Shown here: one piece after another, positions 34,460 through 48,714 of the stretch
Numbering within the stretch: the stretch's first letter is position 1
Layout of the letters: each line of letters begins with the position of its first letter
Source: Chrysoperla carnea
Taxonomy: Eukaryota; Arthropoda; Insecta; Neuroptera; Chrysopidae
Assembly (NCBI RefSeq): GCF_905475395.1
Contig: NC_058339.1
Span: forward strand, 5,030,001-5,094,000
Reading direction: 5' to 3'
Length of the DNA stretch: 64,000 nt
The notes under the pieces: model-generated
Seen by the model: only the letters and a program-made list of their open reading frames with translations
What the model was told of the DNA's origin: nothing
Databases searched by the model: none
Translations under genes and position numbers: made by a program

Positions 34460-35830
34460 TGTTTACCTATATATAAATTTTAAATAAATAATAATATTGT
34501 AAATAATTAAATTAAATGTTTGCTGATAGGTAATAAATAATAAATTTAAAATGAGTACAAATAAATATGTTTTTCAGTAGAGGAAATTTTAGATTTTAGC
34601 AATCCTCCCGGCTATAAAATTATTGTTTGAGATACGAATTTAATTATGCTAATAATTCGATAATTTAAATATTATCATATATTAATAATATATGTATTCA
34701 TAAATGTTAAATAGAAACTTAACCATTATATTCGTGAATATTTGCTATCCGATATAAATATTTCATGATGATCCACGTGAAACTAAGACTGGAATATTTT
34801 GGATAAGATGTTTCTACTCCAATAAACGAGGAGAAAAATATTTGACCTATAGCACCGATTTTGATAAAAATTTGGAATTAATCTTTGTTCACCCTCTAAA
34901 TCAAAAGTTAAATGATGTCTAGTGGTGCTTTTGCCCAAGGGTGGTAACCGCCTCTCTTTCTAAATAAAAAAGAAAGCGCTAAATTTATAATGTAAAAGGG
35001 TACGAAAGAAACATAATCCCTAATGAGTGTCCCACGACCCCTCTCGGTCCTTTTAAATCAAACTCGGAAGCAAGTCTATGTTTCTTTTTCTCTTGGAAAT
35101 GATTAATTATTAATAATGTTGTTATTTGAATTCGACAAATGGGTTACGTGCATTCTATTCCATTTTAGAATAAAGTTCGAATTTCTTAAGAGACGCCTTT
35201 TAATAAATTAAATAAGAATTGTATCAAATCACGAACTATGAAAATATGAAAGAAATAAATTTTTGAATTTTTTATCAACAAAAAATCAATACTATTTATA
35301 ATAATGATCAGATTTAGATTTTCATGTGAGTGCAACACAATAGCCGACTGAACGTAAGTTTTCTTCGTTGCTACCCTTTGTAAATGGTATACCTACATAA
35401 TGTATTATATGATGTATGTAGGTTGTACGTATGCACTATGTAAGATATAGAAAATGCAATTCATTTTGCATTTCTTTACCAGTGAGAGAAATGAAAATTG
35501 TTGAAGAAAATTATATAGTATTATATTTTGAAAAAATAACATATTCTTGAATATATCCAGTTTATACATTTAAATATTTATAAAACGTCATGAAAATAGC
35601 ATTGACTTTTGTAAAAATTCCAGAATACTATAAAAGCTGGTATGGCATGTCCTTTCTAGCAAAAGCTAAAGAGTTTAATTTATCATCTAACGCTGAGTCT
35701 AAATCCAGGTGACCGAGCATAGATGCTTTTAAATTCAATTTTTTTAGTCTGTGGCAGAGACATGTTCACTGGACTGCATAATGAAGCAACATCGAAAAAA
35801 TCATCGCTATATTTTATCAAAACGAAAGTG
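34460..35830. other. Gene-free stretch
   Basis: AT-rich, no gene or clear repeat copy. A tract at 34780-35050 is less AT-rich and reads like an old repeat, but I found no second copy in the window. Confidence 0.4.
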
Positions 35831-35835
35831 ACTTT

Positions 35836-36400
35836 GTTTGTTTATTAGTTACTCTTTCACGCAAAAACTATGGAATGGATTTGAATTAAACTATTTTAAA
35901 CAAAAAACTATTTGATATATAAAATATTATATATATTAAATGGTGGAAGCGCATAGAACTAATGTATTAATGTTACCTTACTATATACTTATGTATTTAT
36001 TTGCGCTCCCACCATATTTATCTCGAAATGTGAACAGGTATTTGAATAGTACTGAAATTTTTATTTATTATTATTTGGGTATTGTGAATAGGTATTTATT
36101 AGAGCTATATGCGAACGCAGTGAGCTCAAATTCCGTAGGCAGACTTAGATGTTGAGCTTTCTTTGAACATCACTGTAAATCATTAATTAAATATTTCTGT
36201 CAAACAATATTTATTTTTGTCCATCAAGGTTTTCTAATATACTATATGCATTATGACTGTTTTACTTTTAAAAAAAATTGAAAACTGTACATATACTTTT
36301 TCGTATGTAAAACAATTTCTATTGATATTTTGGGTGAGAACAAGGGAGGTGAAGGCTATATTGGAGTGGTCTTTAGTCCAGCGAAGTGGACGACTATCAT
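35836..36400 (+). repeat. Dispersed repeat family E, copy
   Basis: The head block, TTACTCTTTCACGCAAAAAC then TATGGAATGGATTTGAATTA, is at about 35846-35886. The distal part (36190-36400) is the reverse of 28985-29180. The middle has a short inverted pair, ATGGTGGAAGCGCA / TGCGCTCCCACCAT (35940 and 36000), and a TGCGAACGCAGTGAGCTC piece, which may be a separate element. Confidence 0.45.
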
Positions 36401-37764
36401 GCTAGTAATTTCATGCAACTTATAGGGCAACATTTCTATATCATTTATCAAAAGCTATGCTCTAGCTAAATCTATACTTTGTTCCTTAATGTGTTTATGG
36501 AAAAATTTCATCTTGAAAAATAATATGACTTAGGTTTTCCTTTTTATTTCCGCAAATTACTATTATTTCTTTACTTTAGTAGCCTAATGTTGCGAAAATG
36601 CTTTTTGATATCTGTAATTTTCGTATTTCTGCGATTTCCCAACTCGTTCTACTCACTAGTGAAAATTTCGCTTGCGTTCCTTAATAATGATTTTATCCCA
36701 CTTCTATCGTAAATAATTATTTCATGATCAGTAATATGGTAAAGTAAAAAAACTATTTTTAATGGAAGAAAAATTAAGCTATGTTGAATAACGCAAAAAA
36801 AGCCCCCATTCGTGTCCATTTATATTTTAAAATATTTTGTCAAACATTTTAATTATATTTAAATTCGATAAAATCAGCATTTAATATTATAATTTTATGT
36901 TGTTAATTAATTTATGTTTATGAATTAGTAATTAAATACTTTTAATTACTATATATAAATATTATAATAACCTTGATGGTACATAAAAGTTCATTTACCT
37001 GTTTAATATGAATGGAAAAAAGTCACCTGTGCTTACAAAATAATAAAAAGCACCTTAGAAAATAATAAAAACAACTAAAAATATTATGAAATTATTAATG
37101 ACCTATTAAAAATAATACCAACCTAATGACGTCACAATAAAATTAAAATAACTTAAAAATAATAAAATAATATAAAACATATTATAACGACACTAATGGG
37201 AATTTGACATCGTAATAATGACTTTAACTGGATAGTTCACATACACACGTACACACACATACATACATACATGCACAAACACGTAAAACATGTTGGGTCA
37301 AGGCTCAATTAATAATATATACACATTGTATGCTCTCATTCGAAAACATTGAACTGTAATATCGAAAATCAAAACGTAAATGTAATACATAAACATCGTT
37401 GTTACACAAACATCGCTTTTTTGAGGTACACACTTCGTGACAATGGGGGATGTTATCAAAAACAAAATTGAAAAAGCACAAAAATTTGCCCCTGAACAAT
37501 ATTCTTTGGCAATTTTTTTTGAAAAATGTTGAATTATTAGGAATAATGGAATGGAAAATGAACAAAATGTGTGCAATTACTGCCAGGACAGTTGATCAAA
37601 TAATTTGATTGTTTGATATTTTGTAAATATTTACTCATACTTTGACCTGAGGCGGTTAATTTTGGTCGCTAATTCTCTTAATTTACAGCAGCGGCTCATC
37701 AATTTTCAAAAACAAACAGATGTAGACTCGTTTCTATTATTATTACAAATTCGAAAAAATTATC

Positions 37765-38100
37765 ACAAATCCCTATATATTATAAATGCGAAAGTAAGGA
37801 TGTTTGTTTGTTTGTTATGCTTTCACGCAAAAACTATCGATTGGAATTGAATGAAACTGTACAACAATATAGCTCATACATCAGAACAACACATGAGCTA
37901 TAATTTATAAATATATTATTAAATTTAAAAAATTAAATTTATTCTGATATTTTACTGCTCTATCTATGATTATCATTTTAAACCATAAATTAAAGATTTC
38001 TGTAAAATTTAAATTTCAAACAATTCATGGCCATCTTTTCTGAAATACTCAATGAATTATGACTACTTTATGAATTATGACTATTCCAACCAGTACATAC
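37765..38100 (+). repeat. Dispersed repeat family E, copy
   Basis: Contains GCGAAAGTAAGGATGTTTGT, TTTCACGCAAAAACTATCGA, AGCTCATACATCAGAACAAC and ACACATGAGCTATAATTTAT, colinear with 14550-14640. The tail CTGAAATACTCAATGAATTA is shared with the other copies. Confidence 0.6.
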
Positions 38101-41100
38101 AATATTTAATGATTATCGTTACATAAAAAAACCGATTTCGAACTTTTCCTTACTTAGTCTTACCTAATCTATTTTCTGTTGAACACATCGTCTGAAGTAT
38201 AGGTTCGATTTTTGTAGAATTTGCGTGTCTTCTTGTCCTTTGACTCTTGTTATATTTTGAACGCAAAATAAATAAAGGTACACAAAATTCACATTGACAT
38301 GAGCGAATACAAGCGAATGTGTAAGGGAAAAAATGGTTGGGTGTAATTTCAATCCCTATATATATAAACACGCGATTGCATTTTTCACGAAAATAAATAT
38401 ATATAATTGGAATGATTGTTATTAAAATTATCGTGATTATTAAATTATTATTATAGGAATTTTTATAAATATACAATAGAAAAAAATAATAATGAAATGA
38501 AACATATATCGTCTGATATTTTCGCGATAAGTTCAAAAACATTAAACTCAGACGTAAATAAGTTATTACCCTTTTTCAAGAATTTCTTAGATTGATCTAA
38601 TTTTTTTTTTTTTTTTAATAATATTCTGAAACTTTTGTTTTTTGAGTTTATATTTGAAAAAACGCACTCGCATAGGTACTCGAAACACACTATTTGACTA
38701 TAACCATATAAACAAATTTTATTATTTTAGAGAATGAAATGCTCTTTCGGAACTGTATGCCAAACAATACTTTACACATATTATTTTGTAATTATTTGAA
38801 ATATTGACTGATAAATAAATTATTTACAATTGCATTTATTCAAATAATTTTCCGGGAAAACTATTTCATGTTTACATGCTATTTTATACAAACGTAAAAC
38901 AAAAATTTTCGTACAAACAAAATTTAAATAATACAAAAGATATGTAAAAAATTTTTGTTGTTGTTGATTTATTATTGAAAACGGGAAATTGTTTCTAAAA
39001 ATAATTTTTTAAACAGAAAATAATTTTTTATTGTTTTTTAGAATACAAATCATATTAATTATTCCCGTAAATAAAGTCTGAATTTAAAGAGATATGCAAG
39101 GATTGGATAATACCAGGGATTTTTTTTTTAATCATTATTTTATCGTTCAAAGTTGGCTGAAAAAATGATGAATCATATAGATTATCCTTTTCAATTGCTT
39201 ATTTCTATATAAAAAAAATCTAGAGAGTGTGATAAAAAACTATCTAAAATATTTTTTAGTTTAAATCTATCTTTTAGTTTATAATAATACCATAAAAATA
39301 TAAGGTTATCGATGATATAAAAACAATATTTTAATTTAATTATGAATTCATCGAAGATCTATCATTTGATGAACAGAGACGAATATAATTAGAGTATTGA
39401 TGATTGAAGAGCGATATCTATATTATCAAATTTATAAGCAGCACTTGCGCACAATTTATTTTGTAGTTGCGTGGTATTGTAAAACTAAAAATGACACATT
39501 ATTTGATTACAAAACATGTATTTGGTTTATATGTATGCACCGTGCAATAAACCAAAACTTTTTTACAATACTGTAGGTTTACAATCACCTTAATTTATCA
39601 TTTTTGTACACAAGGAAAAACCGAACAACTGATTAAATCTATAAATAAACAAACCCAAATTAAGGCGCTGAATTCTAACAAGCATGCAAGACCCGTCCTT
39701 GATGACCCTGGTCTATAAACCATTAAAATTGAAATAAAACATAGCACTGAAAGTTTAATAAAACAGGACTATTTGAAATATACACATACAGACAGGAGTT
39801 TCATTTTATAGTATGAATAAATTAATAATAAATTCGTCTGTAAATTTCACTAATACGCATACCCAATTATTATTAGTACCTTTTTTAATAAATATGAAAT
39901 CTATACGGATTTTTATTTTTAAAAAAAATATATGTTACATACAAAAAACCAAATGTTTTAATTAAAAATTACATTAGATTATTCCTTTAATTAAATTTTA
40001 AGCTGTAACATAATAATTAATTTTTTTTCCTTGTCACACATACAAGACCAGTTAGAAATATCACGAATTTACAAAAAAAAAAAGAAACTAATTTAAATTT
40101 CATTGAAAAAATATGTTCTCAAAAAAAAAATCAAACAATGTATTTTAGATTTAATAAAAATTCCAAGCAATACAATATAAAAAAAGTTTTTATGTTCGAT
40201 TATATATTTTAATTCAATTAATAAGTAAATTAATTAATAAAAATAGATTAATTAATAAATAAAAACACAAGCAGCGTTATAAAGTACCTTTATATCAACC
40301 AAAAAAAAAATTATACAAAAACTCCTAATGGTTCATCAAAAAAAAAAAAAAAATTAAGCATAAGTATTTCACATAATTATTAATTTGAAGGTTACGTCCT
40401 AATAAATCAAAAATAAATAATAACGTGAAACGAAAGTTTAAGTTTTATAAATGAGTTGTTGAATACAAAATAATAATCAATTTTTTTATTTAATTCAATA
40501 TAAATAATATTCGCAAAGAAAGATTTTTTAAAAGCTATTTAGAAATAAATATTAAAATGAATAAAATATACAAAAGAATTCACTGATTACAAACGTTATT
40601 CAGTCAAAGTTCGTGACGTAGTAATGTTCAAATATAAAAGCCTATGTATAAATATATAAATTAAAATTATTACGTCACGTTTACGAAAATTTTTTCTTCG
40701 GCGTTTCGTTTTTCTTTTGAAAAGTTTTAAAACTGTATGGAACTTTCAAATTATTATAAAAAACTAAAAATAGTTTTGTTATAAAACTTATACGTGATTT
40801 TTCTATTTTTGTTAAAAAAACATTTTGTTAAACAACTCAATTCTTTCATCTATTTATTTATTCGTAAAAAAATTTTGAGTAGCCGTTAATCAAACTGTGC
40901 CCAAATTATCAGAACGATTGCGTGTGAAATATTACATGTAAAATTATCTCTAATAATAAAATATTTTATTAAATAAGCAATTATTACTTTTACCTACATT
41001 AGAGGTCAAAATTTAAAAAACTTTTAAATGGAATCCTCAAAGTATTTACCAAGGTTTACCTTTATTTAAAAACTATTAAAATTAAATTTTTGATTTAAGA

Positions 41101-42049
41101 CGTATCCTTAAAATTTAAGCAAAAACTAATTTTATACATATCAAAAAATGTGCCGGATTTTATATAGAAATATACATTAAAAAAATATATTTAGAAATAA
41201 TTGTGATGGAACTTAAAACTAACTATTGGCATATCAAAAAAAAATTACAAAGTCTGTAACTTTAAAACATATCAAAACGCATATCAAAAAAAAAAATCAC
41301 AAACACAGTAATTTTTAAGTAATAACAAAAAAAATACATATCAAAAAATTTATTTTCGTTAAAAAAATATGTAGAATGGACTCTTTAAAAAGATCTACAA
41401 TTTTATATGCTTTATATATATATTTAAATATAATATTAATAAACATTTTGTACTAAAAATTGAAAACAAAAAAATCATCATTTATTTGAGAGAAATATTT
41501 AAAATAATTCCAAGTACAACGAAATTAATAAATTCAAAATACAAACAAAAATATACACAAATAAATGGTAATTTTATAAAATTAATTAATTAATTAATTT
41601 AAATATAAAAACAGTACGATGATCATTTTTAATATGTACATAAATAATTATAAATTTATTTATTTTTTTTTAAATATTGTAGATTTTATTATTTGAATAT
41701 AAATAATATAGTTAAATAGTTAAATGTATTTTTAAGTTTTTTGTAAATATTGTAAAAAAAAAAGATATATTATACGAATAATGGACTTAAAGAAAAAAAC
41801 AGTTCTTTAAATCGTTTTAACAAATTTTTGAAAATTACGTTTCATGTAGAAAAAATAATATTATCTCAAAAAAGGTAGCTGTAAGATGTTTTATTTTACA
41901 CTTTATTTTTATAATGCCAAGTATATTGCCAAGAACGCTGTGAAAAGAAAAAAATATACAACCTAAGACCCTTTTTCACAAGAAATTACTGACAGTGGAA
42001 CATTTTATTTGCGAAATAATAATAGATTAAGGAACAAATCAGAGTCAAA
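38100..42049. other. Gene-free, extremely AT-rich stretch
   Basis: No gene can be supported. Sequence is dominated by A/T runs and TTAATTAA-type strings. A small inverted pair, GTGACGTA / TACGTCAC, lies at about 40613 and 40672. Minus-strand frames at 38150-38690 are low-complexity and without domains. Confidence 0.5.
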
Positions 42050-42400
42050 TAAACCATAAGTTAGCTGCGCAAATGTTTTCTATTTTTTAATAAACAATAA
42101 ATTGTTAATTAAATGAAATGGTCCATGTAAAAGTTGACTTTAGAAATTATTAAATAGGCAGTTTGTATTACGCATATGCTATACATATGTATAATAGTTT
42201 TTAGATTATCGGATAAACATATAGGTAATACAAGTTGTTTATTTATTAATTTTTAAAGTCAACTTTTAGATGGACCATTTCATTTAGTATTTATAAACAA
42301 ACAGAAACATTTGTGCGACTAACTCATGGTTTACGAATGATATTTGACATCTAAGAAACACAAAACTTTTCGTTTGTTGACGATTCAGCTAAATTATGCG
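42050..42400. mobile_element. MITE family D, internal foldback copy
   Basis: Two arms pair over about 100 bp: TTAAATGAAATGGTCCATGT with its inverse near ATGGACCATTTCATTTAGTA, and AAAGTTGACTTTAGAAATTA with TTTTTAAAGTCAACTTTTAG. The middle has the family's ATACATATGTATAATAG and GGTAATACAAGTTG. The outer AGTACAGTCAAAG ends are missing or decayed. Confidence 0.65.
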
Positions 42401-43714
42401 GTTACAAAATACCTGTAGTTATAAAACATTTGGTTTTAATATAAATTTTAAATAAAATCTATAAATACCATATCTTTTGCATGAACTAATTTTCAAAAAA
42501 AAAAATAATCCCAATTTTTACAATGATTCATAGATCAGAAATATTTTTCTTTAAGTTCATCTTTATGATTTTCGCTTAGCAAAAAGAAATTTATAATTTA
42601 GCAAATAATTTATTACAAAATCAGTATTAAAAAAATCTTAATTTAATTTTTATTGTTTGTAAATAAATAAACGTGTTCTAAACACATGAACTTTGATTTT
42701 TTTAGTTATCTGTGTATTTGTCCAAAAAGTATAGTAAATCATTTTTATTCATGGACGATGATTAATTTTAAGTAAATTATAAATTAATGCCTATTAATGA
42801 GAAAAAAAAAACGTAGATTTTGCATATTTTATATAGCAAAGAATATTTATACATGTATTTTAAATAAGGCCCATGTTAATACGGGTATATTAATTTGATC
42901 CTTAAAATAAATTGAGGACCAAATGTTTTTTAGTACTATAATTGTTTTGTATTTTTTGATTTTGTACTTTAAAAATTATAAATAATTAGATTTTAAAAAA
43001 ATTTATAAACAACAATAATTTATATGTATAGTCAAAAAATAAATTAGCTGTTTTAATATTTAAGTTAAATAAGAAATCGTTTGTAAACTGTTAAGCAAAA
43101 ACAATTGAACCGATTTGGGTAGAAAAAATCAGTAGCCGTTAAACATTACATAATTATAAAATTGATAGTTTACGCTGCAGGTTAAGACTAGCTTACTTTC
43201 CTATATTCTACCAAATTTTGATCGCACTTACTCTTTACAAAAGAGTTGGAGACCGTAAAAAGTTGCTTTATTATTTTATCTTTTCGTTTCAAGAAGTTTG
43301 ATCGATTCAAAAACTTCTGGTATCTTCAAAGTGTCATTGTTCGCGTTATTTTAAACAGCGCTCTTGATATTCAATAATTTTCCAGGCTAGAATTTTGTCA
43401 GCGATTAAAATCCAGTCTAAACAAATTCTATAACCTGGCATCATGACTGCTGTTTAGAATAACGTGATAATAATGTGATCACGATCAAATTTTGACAGAT
43501 TCGACTCTTGAAAATTCAATTTCTTTTGACGCACGCTGTACAGGGTGTAAAATGTTAAAGAAGTTCTGTTTGAAATTGATTTTGAAAGAGAAATTAATAA
43601 AATTTAATAATTTATTAATTGTTCTCTTTAAGAATAATTAATTTTTTTTGTTATTTAAAAAATAAATAAATAAGTTAGACAAATAAACAAAAATTAAAAA
43701 TATTTAAGAAACTC

Positions 43715-43785
43715 TCCATGGCTAAGACGATTGGCTTGAATCCAAGAGACCCGTGTTCGAATGCCGGTACATGCGTATTTTTTTC
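43715..43785 (+). pseudogene. tRNA-like relic (serine-type)
   Basis: Has an A box-like TGGCTAAGACG, a possible anticodon arm ATTGG/CCAAG-like with loop CTTGAAT (anticodon TGA), and a B box GTGTTCGAATGCC. The acceptor stem does not pair and the T stem has mismatches, so a functional tRNA is unlikely. It may be the head of a SINE. No second copy was found in the window. Confidence 0.35.
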
Positions 43786-44689
43786 ATTTCTTTTTTTTAG
43801 GTTTTAGTTTATTGTCCGGATTACTTTGCCACAAATTTACACCATAAAAATGTAGTTTCAAGTAATGAAAATAGACATTTTTCATTAATTAATATCATAA
43901 AAATATCAAGAAATCAATTTTATATTATTTATATTAAACGCCATCTATGAACAATAATCAAAAGTTACCAAAGATTAGAATCAATTAATTGTACAGCTTT
44001 AATTATTATTACGTATGTGTTTCGTTGATATCAAAAACTGTAACTAGCCTAAGACGAAGTATGATCAAAAAATGATTTTCAAATCGGTTTAATTATTTTT
44101 AATTAATTATTTGAATTGTTTGAGTTTTATAAATTTAAAAAAAAGTAAATTTATTATATCTTAGTATACATGTGCAATTCTTAGAACTTATATATAACCT
44201 AAAAATTTTAAAACCACAAAAAAGTAAAAAAATGCTATTATAATTACTAAAAAAAAAACGAAAAAAAAAATATCTTTGAATGTTCTATCTCTTATACATA
44301 AACATATTCCTATATAAATAACTGTTATTACTCTCTCTCTCTCGATCCATTTATTTATACCAAAAATATTGTTGTACTTACAATTTAAAAACAAAAATGA
44401 CATATAGCTTAATAAAAACCGAAAAATAAATTGTCATTATTGCCGAGAAGAAGTTATCCAAGAAGTTATTGTAAAACATTTCATTAGTCTTTAGGTTGCC
44501 CAACAAATTTTTTTAAAAGGAAGAATTTATTTTCAATCGAGACGATACTCGGATTATATTTAAATTTAACGGACCAAAAGCGATAAAATCAGTAAATATG
44601 GTAATTTATTAATAATTTATACCATAAACATTTCCTCGTCAGTTAAAAATGGATGCGTATCAATGTGCTAAATGTCTGCAAAATAAGTC

Positions 44690-44858
44690 AAAACTGTTGT
44701 TGGTTGACAAAATGACGATCGATTTAAAACATAAATAACTAATATTTTTCAAACAGTAAAAGTTTTTCAGATTTTTTCAACCTAATGACAGTTTTTAAAA
44801 ATTCTTTTTTTTCCAAGTACCGAGCAGTTGACGCAAGTGCTCATGGGTTAAGTAGGTA
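44690..44858 (+). repeat. Dispersed repeat family F, copy 3
   Basis: Starts near GTTGGTTGACAAAATGACG, contains ATCGATTTAAAACATAAATA and TTTTCAGATTTTTTCAACCT, and ends TGCTCATGGGTTAAG. The two ends are roughly inverted (TTGAC..., ...GGGTTAA). Confidence 0.5.
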
Positions 44859-47479
44859 AACGCTAAGTGGACTGGCATTATTTTGTAGTTAGAAAAAAAA
44901 TTTATACAAGTGAATTGGTCTTATAACCAGCATCCAATGTTAGATCATAATTGAACGCATCGCTCAAAAATGATTGGGCTATAATATGAGTATTACTCAA
45001 AATATCCAGTTTAAATATCCCAAATTATAATGAAATGTTTCCAATAACTTCTCAAAAATATTTAAAATTTTTTGTTGTACCATTTACAAAATTTCACCTC
45101 AAATTAATATATTTATATTTGTGTATCCCCCTTAAAACCAAAAAATATAACTACATTTTTAGAATTGATAAATTTCAAAATGCCATCATCGTAGATGATC
45201 AAAAAATCAATCCTGTTCTTGACGTAGACGTAAAAAATTATTATTTATTTGGATTTAAACCAAACTGTACAATATGTAAACTTTTTGATATGGCTTTTTT
45301 CTTGAATTCTTTTTTATTTATTTTGAAACATACGCTCTTTTTTTGAAGGTAGGAGCCTTACAATAAATACAAATCTATAAAATAGTATTAATTCTTACCT
45401 TATAACAAACAAAATGATCGTGAATATTCTAAAATTTTCAAAGAAAGGTAAAATTTAATCACTATCGATCTCAGCAAGATTGATACACATTCTCGTGAAA
45501 CGCGACATATTATAGAATGTGCAAATCGAAATAGCTATCGTATAAGAGATTAAATCAAAATTTGAGAAATCTTACTTGAGAAGCTTAAGTTAACACTGAA
45601 AACTAACAAAAAGCCAGCTTCGAAAATTTTCGGGCCTGTTCGTGTACTTTCGTTAGATGATTATAAGTCTTATTTAGTAAATTAAAAAAATTTGTGTTAA
45701 AAATATGGTGAAATTAGTTAAAATGAATTTAATTATTTAGTTTATTTCTCTGCTCTAATATTTTAATTAAGTATTCTTTATTAGCTAATGCCTTAAAAAA
45801 TAAATTTATATAGAATTATGTAGACGTTATGATTTACAAAGTTGAAGAATATTTAAAGCGTGAAATATTTTACGCATGTGCAGAACGCGTGAGATAATCT
45901 CTCATCACGCGACTAAAGATTACCAAACGGTTGACACAGATGCTTACGGGTTAAAATATAGCTAACCATGAATGCTTTAATATATTTCTATTCAAGATTT
46001 TCATTCTATTTTGCAGCTCAGTTTGAGAACTTTATTTTTTTTATTTTTGAAAAATAATAAGAAGAAGGAAGCCACTACAAAGACAGAAAAAAATAAACTA
46101 GGGCAGATATTATTAAAACTACATAATTAACTGCGAAAACCATTTCTTAGCGTAACGCCCGCTGATAGAATTCGCATTTTTTGTGGCGTACCTATACCTT
46201 AATTAATACCCTTTTTTGAGTTAATCGGAACCGTCCAAAACCACATGTTTTTCCCAAATAAAATAATTGAATGTCCCGAAGATTTTCGAAAAAACTTAAA
46301 TTCATCGAATATTCACGAGCATGATTCTACACACAATTTTAGTAAATTAGTAAATTATAGTTAAATTACTTAAATATATTTTGTTATGAAAAAAACCTTA
46401 CCATATTTGCAAATTAATTATCATTAATTATTATTCAAAATACAGAAAAATATTCGAATTAACAAAAAAAATATATAGTAAATTAAAAAAAAAAAAACCC
46501 AAAAACATTTAAAAAAATAAAATATTAATTAATTAAATTAATTATTAATTACCTATTAAATAATGTGATATTTAAAATACACTGTTAAATTTAAAAGCAC
46601 AATACATAATTTTAATAAAAATGTATTAATTAAATTAATTTATTAATAAATATAATTCATTTTAATTAATTAAGGATTTACCGGGTAAACAAGACACAAA
46701 AAAAGGACAAAATATTTTAGTTAATTTATTCTAGTTATAAAAATTGGTGGATTTTTTTCAGAAAGTGTTTAATAAGTGATGTTAATTATTAAAACTACAT
46801 ACCTGAAATGATTATAAGCCATATTAATTTTAATATTTTAATTATGCATTTCAAATATCATTGTTAAATGATATTTATTATTTTGAGATAAAAGAAAATA
46901 TGTTTTGTCGTTTTTAACTGGCTAATAATGACAAAAATATAGGCTTAATTAACAGAATTTATTAAACACTAAACGAAAAAATCCTCCTAGGATTATGAAA
47001 ATAAATAACCTACCAAATATTGTTAACAAAATCGGAATAGATTTAAAAAGATTTTTTCCGTCTATTCTGATATTTCTCCCTCAAATAAAAGAATTTATTA
47101 AATAAATACAGTATTTCGTTTAATTTAAAAAGAAAATGTTTTTCTTTTGGTTATAAAACTTTACGAAAATTACTAATAAAGAAAATGTATAATTGTAAAA
47201 AAAAAAAAGATTTTTCCTGTCATTTGTGAATGCTATTTAAAAAAAAATAAATGTATTAAAGAATTTTCAGTGTTTATAAGCTTATTTAGTTTCTCCTTAA
47301 ATTCCAAACTTACGCAAATACCAGGCCTTTTCTTAAAACAGATTATATAGTTACTCTTGTCCATAATGTACTAAATTAGAGGACTTATTTTATTATTTAA
47401 ATAGGTTCAGTCTCACGTACTGAATGTAAATGCACAAAATCTTTGCAAAAAAAAAGTGCCTCCAATTGAAGGAAAACCG

Positions 47480-47740
47480 TTTTAGGATATATCGATTGAC
47501 GTCTGAATCATCAAAATCGGCCCACGCGTTTAGTCCCTAGTGTGCCATATAGGAAGACGCATTTTCACAATATTGCGTCTGGTGATCGCCGTGTTGTATT
47601 TTTATTACTACCATATCTTCAGTAGTACTTGCAAGGTTCAGACAAATCGATTGACGCCAGAATCATGAAAATCGCTCCACGCATTTGGTCTCTAGTGGCC
47701 TACGGAAAGACACATTTTCACAATATTGCGCCTGGTGGTC
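47480..47740. repeat. Diverged direct repeat, two units
   Basis: The unit at about 47486-47583 and the unit at about 47644-47736 share TCGATTGACG..TGAATCAT.AAAATCG, CTCTAGTG and CATTTTCACAATATTGCG.CTGGTG, at a spacing of about 158 bp and about 80% identity by eye. GC is higher than in the flanks. The function is unknown; it is likely part of a LINE or satellite tail. Confidence 0.6.
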
Positions 47741-48714
47741 TGGAACGATTGAAACGGACAAAGGATAACACTTATAGGTAATAGAAACAAAACACAAAAT
47801 GATATTTGAATAAACAAGTATAATTTGTTTGTTTATTTGAATCATGAAAGTATATAATTATCAGTTAGTATTCGATATAATTATTCTGTGAAAATATAAG
47901 TATAATATACAAACATAATATCATAATTGTATTACATACAATTCATTTGTGTATCCACCTCTACAGCACAGGACATATGTACGAAGAAACGAAGCACAAA
48001 AAATTGATTAAATGACGAATTTCACGAAAACTCCAGAAGACCACGGAGATACCGTTGCACCAGGTACCTCTGAGACCAATTCTGTCACGATATTTGTGTT
48101 CAGCGACCCCAAAAACCTCCGTGTAACAAATTTGAAACCATTTTCATCAATATTAACCGAATTGTGACTTTAATATTAACGATTTAGAATGCATATTAAT
48201 TATGCTAATTGCATATTTGTAATTTCTCATAAATCAGACTAGGTCACAAAATTTTCTGACGCTCTGATGAATCTTTATTCCTTCGTTTCTTCGTCCAATA
48301 ACATGATGTAAACATAGAGGTGCTATTTTTATTTAAAATTAAGTTTGTTTTTTTGTTTTTTTAAATAAATCATTACAAAAAATAAAAACAATCATTTTAC
48401 AATAATAATTAATAATTAATAATTAATAATAATAATAATAATAGTTTTACATAGTAAAACTGTTTAAAAGAATAATTAATAGATTGTGAGAATTTTACAA
48501 TTATTATGCAACTGAAATCATGGACCAAACGTTATGCATTCTCTTGATATTACAAGAAAGTGTAATTCGGGATTTAAAAATAAGATAATTATTGAGATTA
48601 TCACTCCATCAATAAAAGTTAGGTTCAAGGATGTATGAGCGTGAATGATCATGAAATTTCAGGTAAACAAATAAAAATTATATATTTCTTCAATTTTGAG
48701 AGTGAATTATGTTG

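Larger units (their letters stand above)
42401..47480. other. Gene-free AT-rich stretch with small repeat pieces
   Basis: No gene is supported. Identified pieces are a tRNA-like sequence (43715-43785), family F (44690-44858 and an end at 45925-45956, CGGTTGACACAGATGCTTAC then GGGTTAA), and a solitary foldback arm (45618-45662). The 103-codon frame at 45035-45346 is AT-rich without a domain. Confidence 0.45.

Noticed and set aside
38150..38542. 130-codon minus-strand frame
   Set aside because: Low-complexity Ile/Tyr/Phe-rich translation of AT-rich DNA; no homology recognised.
45035..45346. 103-codon plus-strand frame
   Set aside because: Phe/Leu/Lys/Asn-rich composition is what AT-rich DNA gives by chance; no domain or splice context.
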